Assembly (NCBI RefSeq): GCF_900290235.1
Contig: NZ_OLMK01000026.1
Location: 248,001 to 312,000 of the forward strand
Direction: 5' to 3'
Source of the DNA: Streptomyces sp. MA5143a
GTDB taxonomy: Bacteria > Actinomycetota > Actinomycetes > Streptomycetales > Streptomycetaceae
Length of the DNA: 64,000 bases
The first letter of the stretch is position 1. Each line of letters starts with the position of its first letter. Below are positions 35,954-43,716 of the stretch, piece by piece. Position numbers and translations under genes: made by a program. The notes below the pieces were generated by a model. It worked only from the letters and a program-made list of their open reading frames with translations, did no database searches and was not told the origin of the DNA.

Positions 35954-35992
35954 GTTGTACGGTGTATAGGAAACTGTTCTACGGTGTAGAAC
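35954..35992 (+). promoter_or_regulatory. two tandem TetR-type operator half-site pairs
   Basis: GTTGTACGGTGTATAGG (35954-35970) and GTTCTACGGTGTAGAAC (35976-35992) are near-identical copies exactly 22 bp apart. The second is a perfect palindrome around GGT and touches the ATG at 35993. The core TACGGTGTA is typical of TetR-class operators. A TetR gene lies downstream of the transporter. Confidence 0.75.
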
Positions 35993-37492
35993 ATGGCGAC
36001 CACCCCGACCCTCCCCACCACCCCCTCCCCCCAAGGTCACCCCCGACGCTGGCTGACCCTCGGCGTCATCTGTCTCGCGCAGCTCGCCGTGCTGCTGGAC
36101 AACACCGTGCTGAACGTGGCGATCCCCTCGCTCACCGAGGAGTTGGGCGCGGCCACGTCCGACATCCAGTGGATGATCAACGCGTACTCGCTCGTCCAGT
36201 CGGGCCTGCTGCTCACCGCGGGCAGCGCGGCCGACCGCTACGGCCGGAAGAAGATGCTGCTCGCGGGGCTCGCGCTGTTCGGCGTCGGCTCGCTGGCGGC
36301 CGGACTCGCCCAGTCGACGGGGCAGTTGATCGCGGCGCGGGCGGGCATGGGTGTGGGCGGGGCGCTGCTGCTCACCACGACCCTCGCCGTCGCCATGCAG
36401 ATCTTCCCGCCCGGGGAGCAGCCGAAGGCGATCGGCATCTGGAGCGCGGTCAACGCGCTCGGGTTCGCGGCCGGTCCGCTCCTCGGCGGTTTCCTACTGG
36501 GCCACTTCTGGTGGGGCGCGATCTTCCTGGTCAACCTGCCGGTCGTCGCGCTGGGGCTGGTGGCCGTCGTCGCCCTCGTCCCCGAGTCGAAGAACCCTCA
36601 GGGGGACCGGCCCGATCTGCCGGGGGCGCTGCTGTCGACGGTGGGGATGACCTCGCTCGTCTACGCGATCATCTCGGGCCCCGAGCACGGCTGGGCCTCC
36701 GGGCGGGTCCTGGCCACGGCCGTCGTCGCCGTCGTGGTGCTCGCGGCGTTCGCGTTCTGGGAGAGCCGTGTCCCGTATCCGATGCTCGACCCGCACTTCT
36801 TCCGTGACCGCCGGTTCACGGGAGCCGTGGCCGGGGCGGTCCTCATCACGTTCGGGATGGGCGGGGCGCTGTTCCTGCTCACCCAGCACCTGCAGTTCGT
36901 CCTCGGGTACGGCGCGCTGGAGGCGGGGCTCAGGACGGCGCCCCTCGCCCTCGTCGTCGTCGCGCTCAACTTCTCGGGGCTGTCGGCCCGGTGGACGGGC
37001 CGGCTCGGTATGCCGGTGTCGATCGCGCTGGGCATGGTGCTGATGTCGGGCGGCCTGGTCTCCATCGCGGCCGGGCCGGACGGTTACGGTGCGACGCTCG
37101 TCGGGCTGGTGCTGATCGGGGCCGGGGCGGCGATCGCCAACCCGGCGATGGCCCACGCGATCATGAGCGCGATTCCGCCGGCCAAGGCGGGGGTGGGGGC
37201 GGGGGTCAACGGGACGCTCGCGGAGTTCGGCACGGGGTTGGGGGTGGCCGTGCTGGGGGCGGTGCTGAACTCCCGGTTCGCGGCGCTGATCCCGCTGGCG
37301 GCGGCGTCGCTGCCCGCGGCGCTGGGGGCGGCGGGGTCGAGGGAGGAGAGGAGGGAGATCGTGGCGGCGTTCTCCTCCGGGGTGCAGACGAGCTTGCTGG
37401 TGGGAGCGGTGGCTGTACTGCTCGGGGGGTTGCTGGCGGCGGGACTGCTGCGCAGGGCGGAGACGGGGGTGGGGGAGGTGGGGGGTGCCTAG
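35993..37492 (+). CDS. MFS drug efflux transporter (DHA2/EmrB-QacA type, 14 helices)
   Basis: The 499-residue membrane protein has DHA2 hallmarks. LLDNTVLNVAIPSL is in helix 1, the motif-A loop AADRYGRKKMLL between helices 2 and 3, and motif C GFAAGPLLGGFLLG in helix 5. About 14 hydrophobic segments are countable. It should export a toxic organic compound by proton antiport. The operator pair abuts the ATG, leaving no room for a ribosome binding site after it, so the transcript may be nearly leaderless. A TetR regulator gene follows at 37650. Confidence 0.88.
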   Translation: MATTPTLPTTPSPQGHPRRWLTLGVICLAQLAVLLDNTVLNVAIPSLTEELGAATSDIQWMINAYSLVQSGLLLTAGSAADRYGRKKMLLAGLALFGVGSLAAGLAQSTGQLIAARAGMGVGGALLLTTTLAVAMQIFPPGEQPKAIGIWSAVNALGFAAGPLLGGFLLGHFWWGAIFLVNLPVVALGLVAVVALVPESKNPQGDRPDLPGALLSTVGMTSLVYAIISGPEHGWASGRVLATAVVAVVVLAAFAFWESRVPYPMLDPHFFRDRRFTGAVAGAVLITFGMGGALFLLTQHLQFVLGYGALEAGLRTAPLALVVVALNFSGLSARWTGRLGMPVSIALGMVLMSGGLVSIAAGPDGYGATLVGLVLIGAGAAIANPAMAHAIMSAIPPAKAGVGAGVNGTLAEFGTGLGVAVLGAVLNSRFAALIPLAAASLPAALGAAGSREERREIVAAFSSGVQTSLLVGAVAVLLGGLLAAGLLRRAETGVGEVGGA

Positions 37493-37543
37493 CGGGTCGG
37501 GGTGCGGGTTGGTGGGCGGCTGCGGGTGCGCTGGGGCCATTCG

Positions 37544-37561
37544 CGCAGTTCCCCGCGCCCC
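37544..37561. repeat. dispersed Streptomyces intergenic 18-mer
   Basis: CGCAGTTCCCCGCGCCCC occurs here and, identically, at 43472-43489 with an inverted copy at 43522-43539. It is preceded at both places by GCGGCTGCGGGTG. Such elements recur between genes in Streptomyces genomes. Confidence 0.8.
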
Positions 37562-37649
37562 TGAAGACGCTCGCCGCGCGCCCCCGGTGTTCGTGCGGCC
37601 CTAGCATCATCACCAAGGACGAACCGTCGTCGTGTCGGGGAAGGTGCTC

Positions 37650-38411
37650 ATGGTGAAGGCTGCCGGTCGGGCCGGAGGCCGTGCTCGGGTCAGCGTGTGG
37701 CTGGAGGGCGAGGCGCGGGCGCGGCGGGGCGGGCAGCCGTCGGGGCTGGACCGGGAGCGGATCACCGAGACGGCCCTGCGACTGCTGGACGCCGAGGGGC
37801 TGGCCAAGTTCTCGATGCGGCGCCTGGCCGCCGATCTGAACGTGACGGCCATGTCGGTGTACTGGTACGTCGAGACCAAGGACGACCTGCTGGAGTTGGC
37901 CCTCGACCGGGCCTTCGGCGAGATGCGGCTCCCCCCGGCGGACTCCGACGAGAACTGGCGGGACCAGCTCCGCACACTGGCCGAGCAGTACCGGGCCCTG
38001 CTGGTCCGGCACCCCTGGGTGTCACCCCTCGCCGGTACCTTCCTCAACATCGGCCCGCACTCGCTGGACTTCTCCCTGGCCGTCCAGCGGGTGATCGGGC
38101 GGACGGAGCTGCCGGCGCACGGCCAGGCGGGGGCGATCGCCGCGGTCTTCCAGTTCGTGTACGGCTTCGGCACCATCGAGGGCCACTACGTCCAGCGCTG
38201 TGCGAGCGCCGGCATGACCCAGGAGGAGTACTTCCGGCACGCCATGACCGCGGTGACCGTCACCCCCGAACTCCACGAGGTGGTCCAGCACTCCGCGGAC
38301 CTCATGGAGGCCCGCGGTGGCGACACCGTGGAGGAGATGCGCGAACGGGACTTCGCCTACGCGCTGGACACGCTCATCGCCGGCATCGAGGCGATGGTCG
38401 AACGCGGCTGA
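37650..38411 (+). CDS. TetR-family transcriptional regulator (TetR_C class)
   Basis: The 253-residue repressor has an N-terminal HTH of TetR type (ITETALRLLDAEGLAKFSMRRLAADLNVTAMSVYWYVETKDDLLE, about 35-80) and a long C-terminal ligand domain like that of tetracycline repressors. An extra basic tail of about 30 residues precedes the HTH. ATG 37650 has GGGGAAGG upstream; a GTG at 37632 would add six residues. Its likely target is the tandem operator before the MFS transporter at 35993. The inducer is unknown. Confidence 0.87.
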   Translation: MVKAAGRAGGRARVSVWLEGEARARRGGQPSGLDRERITETALRLLDAEGLAKFSMRRLAADLNVTAMSVYWYVETKDDLLELALDRAFGEMRLPPADSDENWRDQLRTLAEQYRALLVRHPWVSPLAGTFLNIGPHSLDFSLAVQRVIGRTELPAHGQAGAIAAVFQFVYGFGTIEGHYVQRCASAGMTQEEYFRHAMTAVTVTPELHEVVQHSADLMEARGGDTVEEMRERDFAYALDTLIAGIEAMVERG

Positions 38412-38439
38412 CCGACCCCGCGCCGGCGCGACCGGCTTT

Positions 38440-38523
38440 GGGCCCCGGCCCCGGGAAGGCCCCGGCTCTGGGCCCCGGCCCCGGGAAGGCCCCGGCTCTG
38501 GGCCCCGGCCCCGGGAGGGCCCT
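38440..38523. repeat. 30-bp tandem repeat between convergent genes
   Basis: Nearly three copies of a 30-bp unit beginning GGGCCCCGGCCCCGGGAAGG follow the TetR stop. Each copy has internal dyad symmetry, so the array may also fold as a terminator for both convergent genes. Confidence 0.8.
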
Positions 38524-38540
38524 CAGCCCTCGCCCGGCCC

Positions 38541-39011
38541 TCAGCCCTCCTCCACCAGCCGTGCCGGGAAGCCCCCCGTCGCCACCGGGCCCCAGCGGTC
38601 CGGGGTGATGCGGATGATCGACTTGCCCTGCTTGACCATGGCCTCGCGGTACTCGTCCCAGTTCGGGTGCTCGCCCGCGATGTTGCGGAAGTACTCCACC
38701 AGCGGCTCAACCGACTCGGGGGAGTCGATGACCTCGGCGGTTCCGTCGATCTGGACCCAGGGGCCGTCCCAGTCGTCGCTGAGGACGACGACGCTGACCC
38801 GCTCGTCCCGCTTGGCGTTGCGCGTCTTGGCGCGCTCGGGGTACGTGGAGACCACGATGCGGCCCGAGTCGTCGACACCGCAGGTCAGCGGTGAGGCCTG
38901 TGGCCCGCCGTCGGCCCGTCGGGTCAGCAGGAGCGCCCGGTGCCGGGGGCGCACGAAGTCGAGGAGCTCGTCGAGGGAGACCTTGGTGTTGGTCGCGATG
39001 TTCCGTGCCAT
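38541..39011 (-). CDS. PPOX-class F420-dependent oxidoreductase
   Basis: The 156-residue split-barrel flavin/F420 protein contains FVRPRHRALLLTRRADGGPQ, then SPLTCGVDDSGRIVVSTYPE, RAKTRNAKRDERVSVVV and PWVQIDGTAEVIDSPE. These are diagnostic of the actinobacterial PPOX/FDOR family that uses coenzyme F420 or FMN to reduce small substrates. It is cytoplasmic and probably dimeric. It is the last gene of a minus-strand run (MarR, MFS, YceI-like, this gene). ATG 39011 is the only good start. Confidence 0.87.
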   Translation of the reverse strand: MARNIATNTKVSLDELLDFVRPRHRALLLTRRADGGPQASPLTCGVDDSGRIVVSTYPERAKTRNAKRDERVSVVVLSDDWDGPWVQIDGTAEVIDSPESVEPLVEYFRNIAGEHPNWDEYREAMVKQGKSIIRITPDRWGPVATGGFPARLVEEG

Positions 39012-39061
39012 GCGCACAGCGTAGGGCCGGGGTGCCTGAGGGAGCGGGACACCCGCCGCCG

Positions 39062-39892
39062 TCACCGAGCCCCCGGCAGGCTCTCCCCCCGCACCGCCTG
39101 GACGTCCAGTTCCACCTTCAGGGTCGTGCCGATGGCCGCGATGCCCGCCTGGAGGACCTGGTTGTAGTTCATCGCGAAGTCCTCGCGGCGCAGTTCCGTC
39201 GTCGCCCGGAACGCGGCGCGGGTGCCGCCCCACGGGTCGGGGCCGGTGCCGAGGTACGCGAGGTCGAGGTCGACCGGGCGGACGACGCCGTGCAGGGTCA
39301 GCTCGCCGTGCACCGTCCAGCGGTCCGGGGCGACGGTGGTGAGCCCCGTCGACACATAGGTGATCTCCGGGTGCCGTTCCACGTCCAGGAAGTCCGGGGA
39401 CCGCAGGTGGTCGTCGCGCATGCCGTTGCCCGTGTCGATCGAGGCGGCCCGGATCACCGCCGCCACACGGGACTTGGTGCCCTCGTCCGGGGTCGGCGCG
39501 ATCTCGATCGAACCGGAGAACTCGGTGAACCGCCCGCGGACGCTGGAGATGCCCAGGTGCTGGGCGACCGCCGCGACGGACGAGTGGGCCGGGTCGACGG
39601 TCCAGGGGCCGGGCGGCGGGAGTTCGGTGCCGCCGAGCCGGGCGAGGGTGACCGTGCCGACCTCAGCCCGGCCGCTCGCGGTGACCAGGGCGCTCGACGC
39701 GACCGGTCCGTAGCCGACGGCCGTGACGATCACCGTGTACGCGCCGGGCGCGAGCGCCGTGGGCTCGTGGACCGCTCCCTCCGCGTCGGCCTCGGCCCGC
39801 ATCACCTGCGTACCGGCCATGTCGGTCACCGTGACGACCGCGTGCGACACGGCCCAGCCGTCCCTCGTGCGGATCCTCGCGGTCAGTCCCAT
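39062..39892 (-). CDS. YceI-family protein with N-terminal carboxypeptidase-regulatory-like domain
   Basis: The 276-residue protein has an N-terminal Ig-like beta-sandwich (about 1-85; RIRTRDGWAVSHAVVTVTD, GAYTVIVTAVGYGP), the carboxypeptidase regulatory-like fold. The YceI lipocalin-like domain follows (about 95-270; PWTVDPAHSSVAAVAQH, VRGRFTEFSGSIEIA, LTLHGVVRPVDLDL), known to bind isoprenoid lipids in homologues. There is no signal peptide, so it should be cytoplasmic. The N-terminal domain resembles those on the C-terminus of the MFS protein encoded just upstream, suggesting shared origin or interaction. Confidence 0.85.
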   Translation of the reverse strand: MGLTARIRTRDGWAVSHAVVTVTDMAGTQVMRAEADAEGAVHEPTALAPGAYTVIVTAVGYGPVASSALVTASGRAEVGTVTLARLGGTELPPPGPWTVDPAHSSVAAVAQHLGISSVRGRFTEFSGSIEIAPTPDEGTKSRVAAVIRAASIDTGNGMRDDHLRSPDFLDVERHPEITYVSTGLTTVAPDRWTVHGELTLHGVVRPVDLDLAYLGTGPDPWGGTRAAFRATTELRREDFAMNYNQVLQAGIAAIGTTLKVELDVQAVRGESLPGAR

Positions 39893-39916
39893 GTGCGCGT
39901 CACTCCTCGGGTGCGA

Positions 39917-39953
39917 CCGGTCGGCGGGGCGGAGGCACCGCCCCGCCGACCGG
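39917..39953 (-). terminator. hairpin between MFS and YceI genes
   Basis: Perfect 16-bp arms (39917-39932 and 39938-39953) with a 5-base loop. It lies just after the MFS stop (minus strand) and may reduce transcription into the YceI gene. Confidence 0.75.
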
Positions 39954-39960
39954 GTGTGAA

Positions 39961-42477
39961 CTACTCGCCGGGGTGGGCGAGTTCGATGTCATGGCCGTCG
40001 ACTCCGGTGCCGGAGACCGTCAGGGCCGTGGCCACGGGCGGGTACCCGGTGGCGATGACCGTGTAGTCGCCGCCGTCCAGGTCGGCGAAGGCGTACGCCC
40101 CGTCCGAACCGGTGGTGGCGGTGGCGACGACGTTGCCCGCCGCGTCGACGAGCGTCACGCGGGCGTCGGCCAGCGGTCCGCCCGGCGCCCGGACGACCCC
40201 CTGGAGCCGGGCCCCGGCGTCCAGGTCGATCTCGACGCGGGTGACGCCGGTGCCGCCGACCTCGACGGGCAGGGCGCGCGGACGGAACCCGGCGGCGTTC
40301 ACCGCGACGGTGACGGGACCGGGCACCAGCTCACCGAAGCCGAACTCGCCCTGCTCACCGGTGGTTCCGGTGGCCAGCACGTCCCCGCGCACATCGGTCA
40401 CCACGACCATCGCGTCCTCCACGGGCAGCGCGGCCCCGGCGGCCCGCACCACACCGCTCAGCCCGCTCGTGCCGCTCAGCAGGATGTCGTACGCGACCGG
40501 CTCGCCGTTCACGACGATCGTGGACGCCTGCGGTTGGAACCCGTCGGCGGCGGCGATCAGCACATACGACCCGGCGCCGGGCGCGTCCACCGCGTAGACC
40601 CCGTCGGCCCCCGCGACCGAACGGCCGAGCTGCCGGCCCCCGAGCGAGATCAGCGTGACCGCGGCCCCCGGCACGGGCGCCTCCTCGGCCCCGCGCACAT
40701 GCCCCCGCACGGCCACCCCGCCGCCCACCGACGCCGGGACGGAGCCCGAGGCGGCGGCCGCCGGAGCCACATCAGCCGTGGCGGAAGCCGCAGCGGTGGA
40801 GGGAGCCGAGGCGGAAGGAGTGCCGGCCCCTGCCGCAACCGGGGTCGGCGACGGTGCCGTCCCGGCCGTCTCCTTCTCCGTCGCCGCCTGGGCGAGCGCC
40901 CCGTGGGTCCGCAGCGGGACCTCCTTGATGAAGACGGAGAAGACGAGCGCGAGGACGGCGAAGGGGGCGGCGTAAAGGAAGACGTCTCCGATGCCGTGGC
41001 CGTAGGAGCTCTCGATGACCGTGCGGATCGGCGCGGGCAGCGCGTCCAGGTCGGGGATCTCGCCGTGGCCCATGGAGGAGCCGGACACCCCGAGCCTCGC
41101 GAGGCCCTCCTCCGCGTAGTGCGTGATCCGGTGGCTCAGCACCGCGCCCAGCGCGGAGACGCCGATCGCGCCGCCGAGGGAGCGGAAGAAGGTGACGGTG
41201 GAGCTGGCGGCGCCCAGGTCGCCCGGGGCCACCTGGTTCTGCGTGCACAGCACCAGGTTCTGCATCATCATGCCGACGCCCAGGCCGAGCAGCGCCATGA
41301 AGACCGCCACGTGCCAGTACGGGGTGTCGTACCGGAGGGTGCCCAGCAGACCGAGGCCCGCGGTCACCAGCACTCCGCCGGCGAGCAGCCAGGCCTTCCA
41401 GCGGCCGGTGCGGGTGATGACCTGGCCGGAGACGGTCGACGAGACGAACAGACCGGCGATCATCGGGATGGTCAGGACGCCGGACATGGTCGGCGACTTG
41501 TCGCGGGCCAGCTGGAAGTACTGGCTGAAGAAGATGGTGCCCGCGAACATCGCGACACCGACGAAGAGCGAGGCCAGCGAGGCCAGGGTGATCGTCCGGT
41601 TGCGGAACAGCCGCAGCGGGATGATCGGCTCGCTCGCCTTCGCCTCGACGAGGACGAACAGCGCGAGCAGGGCCACCGTGCCGCCGACCATCGCGTACGT
41701 CTGCCAGGACACCCAGTCGTACTTGTCACCGGCGAAGGTCACCCAGATCAGCAGCAGGCACACCGCGGCGGTGATCAGGAAGGCGCCCGCCCAGTCGACC
41801 TTGACCTTGCGCCGGACGACGGGCAGGTGAAGGGTCCGCTGGAGCACGATCAGGGCGATCACCGCGAAGGGCACGCCGACGTAGAAGCACCAGCGCCAGC
41901 CCAGCCAGTCGGTGTCGGTGATGACACCGCCGACCAGCGGGCCGCCGACCATGGCGGTCGCGAAGGTGGCGCCGAGGTAGCCGTTGTACCGGCCGCGCTC
42001 CCGCGGGGAGATCATCGCGGCGAGGATGATCTGAGCCAGCGACGACAGGCCGCCCATGCCGACGCCCTGCACCGCGCGGAACCCGATCAGCATCCCGGCG
42101 TTCTGGGACAGTCCTGCCGCGGCCGAGCCGAGCACGAAGATGACGAGCGCCAGCTGGATCAGCAGCTTCTTGGAGAACAGGTCGGCGAGCTTGCCCCACA
42201 GCGGGGTGGACGCGGTCATCGCCAGCAGCGACGCGGTCACCACCCAGGTGTAGGCGCTCTGGCCGCCGCCCAGGTCCTTGATGATGTCGGGCAGCGCGTT
42301 CGAGACGATCGTCGACGACAGGATCGCCACGAACATGCCGAGCAGCAGTCCGGTCAGCGCTTCCATGATCTGCCGGTGCGTCATCGGAGTGCCGTCGCCG
42401 CCGTGCGAGGCCCCCTTGGCGGGGCCGTGGCCGTGCTTGGCGTGGGCCCGCACACCGGCTGGTGTGGTCGTTGCCAT
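39961..42477 (-). CDS. MFS transporter (14-helix DHA2) with C-terminal triple carboxypeptidase-regulatory-like domains
   Basis: The 838-residue fusion begins with a His/Gly-rich tail, then an EmrB/QacA-type transporter (about 35-530; LSSTIVSNALPDI, GKLADLFSKKLLIQ, VGGPLVGGVITD). After the last helix comes an Ala/Ser/Thr/Pro linker (about 535-590) and three beta-sandwich repeats (starting near 595, 680 and 760). They share the form GHVRGAEEAPVPGAAVTLI...GSYVLIAAADGFQP. A 14-helix transporter normally has both ends inside the cell, so these domains are predicted cytoplasmic, unlike most of their family. MarR and YceI genes flank it. Confidence 0.87.
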   Translation of the reverse strand: MATTTPAGVRAHAKHGHGPAKGASHGGDGTPMTHRQIMEALTGLLLGMFVAILSSTIVSNALPDIIKDLGGGQSAYTWVVTASLLAMTASTPLWGKLADLFSKKLLIQLALVIFVLGSAAAGLSQNAGMLIGFRAVQGVGMGGLSSLAQIILAAMISPRERGRYNGYLGATFATAMVGGPLVGGVITDTDWLGWRWCFYVGVPFAVIALIVLQRTLHLPVVRRKVKVDWAGAFLITAAVCLLLIWVTFAGDKYDWVSWQTYAMVGGTVALLALFVLVEAKASEPIIPLRLFRNRTITLASLASLFVGVAMFAGTIFFSQYFQLARDKSPTMSGVLTIPMIAGLFVSSTVSGQVITRTGRWKAWLLAGGVLVTAGLGLLGTLRYDTPYWHVAVFMALLGLGVGMMMQNLVLCTQNQVAPGDLGAASSTVTFFRSLGGAIGVSALGAVLSHRITHYAEEGLARLGVSGSSMGHGEIPDLDALPAPIRTVIESSYGHGIGDVFLYAAPFAVLALVFSVFIKEVPLRTHGALAQAATEKETAGTAPSPTPVAAGAGTPSASAPSTAAASATADVAPAAAASGSVPASVGGGVAVRGHVRGAEEAPVPGAAVTLISLGGRQLGRSVAGADGVYAVDAPGAGSYVLIAAADGFQPQASTIVVNGEPVAYDILLSGTSGLSGVVRAAGAALPVEDAMVVVTDVRGDVLATGTTGEQGEFGFGELVPGPVTVAVNAAGFRPRALPVEVGGTGVTRVEIDLDAGARLQGVVRAPGGPLADARVTLVDAAGNVVATATTGSDGAYAFADLDGGDYTVIATGYPPVATALTVSGTGVDGHDIELAHPGE

Positions 42478-42532
42478 GGGCTTCCTTCTCTTACGTGGTC
42501 TTCGCGGGTGTACGGGTTGTGGTGGGTGTCTT

Positions 42533-42982
42533 TCAGGGGGCCGGGCGGGAGGCGGCGGCCCCGTCGAAGCTGTGGCGCAGCCGGCCGAGGAGCCGGACCA
42601 GCTCGCCGACCTCGTCGTCGGACCAGTCGCTCAGCCGATGGGCCATCACCCGGCTGGTGCGCCGGTGGAGTTCGGCGACCAGGGCCCGGCCCTCGGGGGT
42701 CAGGCGCAGGATGCGCGAGCGCCTGTCCGCCGGGTCGGGGAGCCGTTCGATCCAGCCCCGCTCGGCGACGTGCGCGACATGGCGGCTGGTCACCGACATG
42801 TCCACCGAGAGCAGCTCGGCGAGCCTGCTCATCCGCATCTCGCCGTTCCGGTCGAGCAGCGTGAGGACTCCCGCCGATCCGCCGGGGCAGTCGTACGGCA
42901 GCATCCGTGCGATCTCCCGCTTCACGACCCCGATGGCGCTGAGCTGGCGGGCCAGCTCCTCGTACTGCGCTCGCTCGGCCAT
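42533..42982 (-). CDS. MarR-family transcriptional regulator
   Basis: The 149-residue winged-helix regulator has the recognition region MRMSRLAELLSVDMSVTSRHVAHVAERGWIERLPDPADRRSRIL (about 49-92), which includes the MarR wing motif DxRS. It should bind DNA as a dimer and lose binding when it meets an aromatic or drug-like ligand. GGGAGGGG lies upstream of ATG 42982. The promoter region contains an inverted repeat overlapping the -10 box, consistent with autorepression and control of the downstream efflux gene, 55 bp away. Confidence 0.88.
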   Translation of the reverse strand: MAERAQYEELARQLSAIGVVKREIARMLPYDCPGGSAGVLTLLDRNGEMRMSRLAELLSVDMSVTSRHVAHVAERGWIERLPDPADRRSRILRLTPEGRALVAELHRRTSRVMAHRLSDWSDDEVGELVRLLGRLRHSFDGAAASRPAP

Positions 42983-43010
42983 GGGAGCCCCTCCCGTGTT
43001 TGTTGCTTAG

Positions 43011-43044
43011 GGCAACCATAGAACTGGATGGTTGCCGCAGGCAA
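43011..43044 (-). promoter_or_regulatory. marR promoter with overlapping operator
   Basis: On the minus strand -35 TTGCCT (43039-43044) and -10 TATGGT (43015-43020) are 18 bases apart. The perfect 9-bp inverted repeat GGCAACCAT / ATGGTTGCC (43011-43019, 43028-43036) covers the -10 and spacer, so bound MarR would block the promoter. Confidence 0.7.
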
Positions 43045-43157
43045 GCGAATCGGTGGGTTCGCGGACCAAGTCTTGGCAAAGGAGGGCGCCGCGGAGGGAG
43101 CCGCTCCGCCCCACCCCACTTGGGTGCCCCCTCACGGATTCGCTAAGGTCTCGGGCC

Positions 43158-43352
43158 ATGGCTGACAACCAGGGCCCCCAGGGCAACTACGACCCCGCCG
43201 GGAGCACGCAGATGTTCCGCGCGTTCGTTGACGAGACCCCGCGGGGTGGCCGTGCGGAGGTGGCCTCCTCCGGGCCCCGCGTCGGTCTGATCGTCGGGAT
43301 CGTCGCGGCGGTGGCGGTGGTCGCGGCGGTGGTGTGGCTGGCGCTGGGCTAG
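43158..43352 (+). CDS. small single-pass membrane protein
   Basis: The 64-residue protein starts MADNQGPQGNYDPAGSTQMF with a polar N-terminus, then one C-terminal helix (VGLIVGIVAAVAVVAAVVWLA). It looks tail-anchored. It belongs to small Streptomyces proteins of unknown role. The upstream sequence TTCGCTAAGGTCTCGGGCC provides only a weak ribosome site (TAAGG). It diverges from the marR gene. Confidence 0.62.
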   Translation: MADNQGPQGNYDPAGSTQMFRAFVDETPRGGRAEVASSGPRVGLIVGIVAAVAVVAAVVWLALG

Positions 43353-43629
43353 CGGTTCGGTGGGGGCGGGCGCCTGTGCGTCTGCCGGGAGCCTCCGGCG
43401 AGGTGGCGGGCGCCTGTGCGTCTGCCGGGTGACTGTGATCTTGCGGCTGCGGGTGGGTTTGTGGCTGGTCGCGCAGTTCCCCGCGCCCCTTGACGGCATG
43501 GGTGGCACCCGGCGTCCTCAGGGGGCGCGGGGAACTGCGTGAGCAACCACCCGCCACCCGCACGCATCCACCCGGCTACTCCGCCCCACCCGCCTAGTTA
43601 CTCCCCCCGGCATATCCATCCGCGCGCAC
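43353..43629. repeat. intergenic region with direct 25-bp repeat and large inverted repeat
   Basis: A 25-bp direct repeat containing GGGCGCCTGTGCGTCTGCC occurs at 43365-43389 and 43405-43429. Farther on, the 18-mer CGCAGTTCCCCGCGCCCC (43472-43489) and its inverted copy (43522-43539) form a large palindrome whose outer flanks (GCGGGTGGGT and ACCACCCGC) also match. There is no gene here. Confidence 0.8.
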
Positions 43630-43676
43630 GACGACCGCCGGGATGTCCTGAACGAATGGACATCCCGGCGGTCGTC
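43630..43676. terminator. strong bidirectional terminator
   Basis: Perfect 19-bp arms (GACGACCGCCGGGATGTCC at 43630-43648 and its complement at 43658-43676) with a 9-base loop are followed by TCTCTCTGTC. It lies between the convergent small membrane gene and the SigN-like gene. Confidence 0.88.
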
Positions 43677-43716
43677 TCTCTGTCTGGGCGCTCCCCAAAC
43701 CCCTCTTGACGGGGGC

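Noticed and set aside
39973..42864. 963-codon plus-strand ORF opposite the MFS and MarR genes
   Set aside because: Shadow of the minus-strand genes; no domain motifs, and the minus frames show clear membrane helices and a winged helix.
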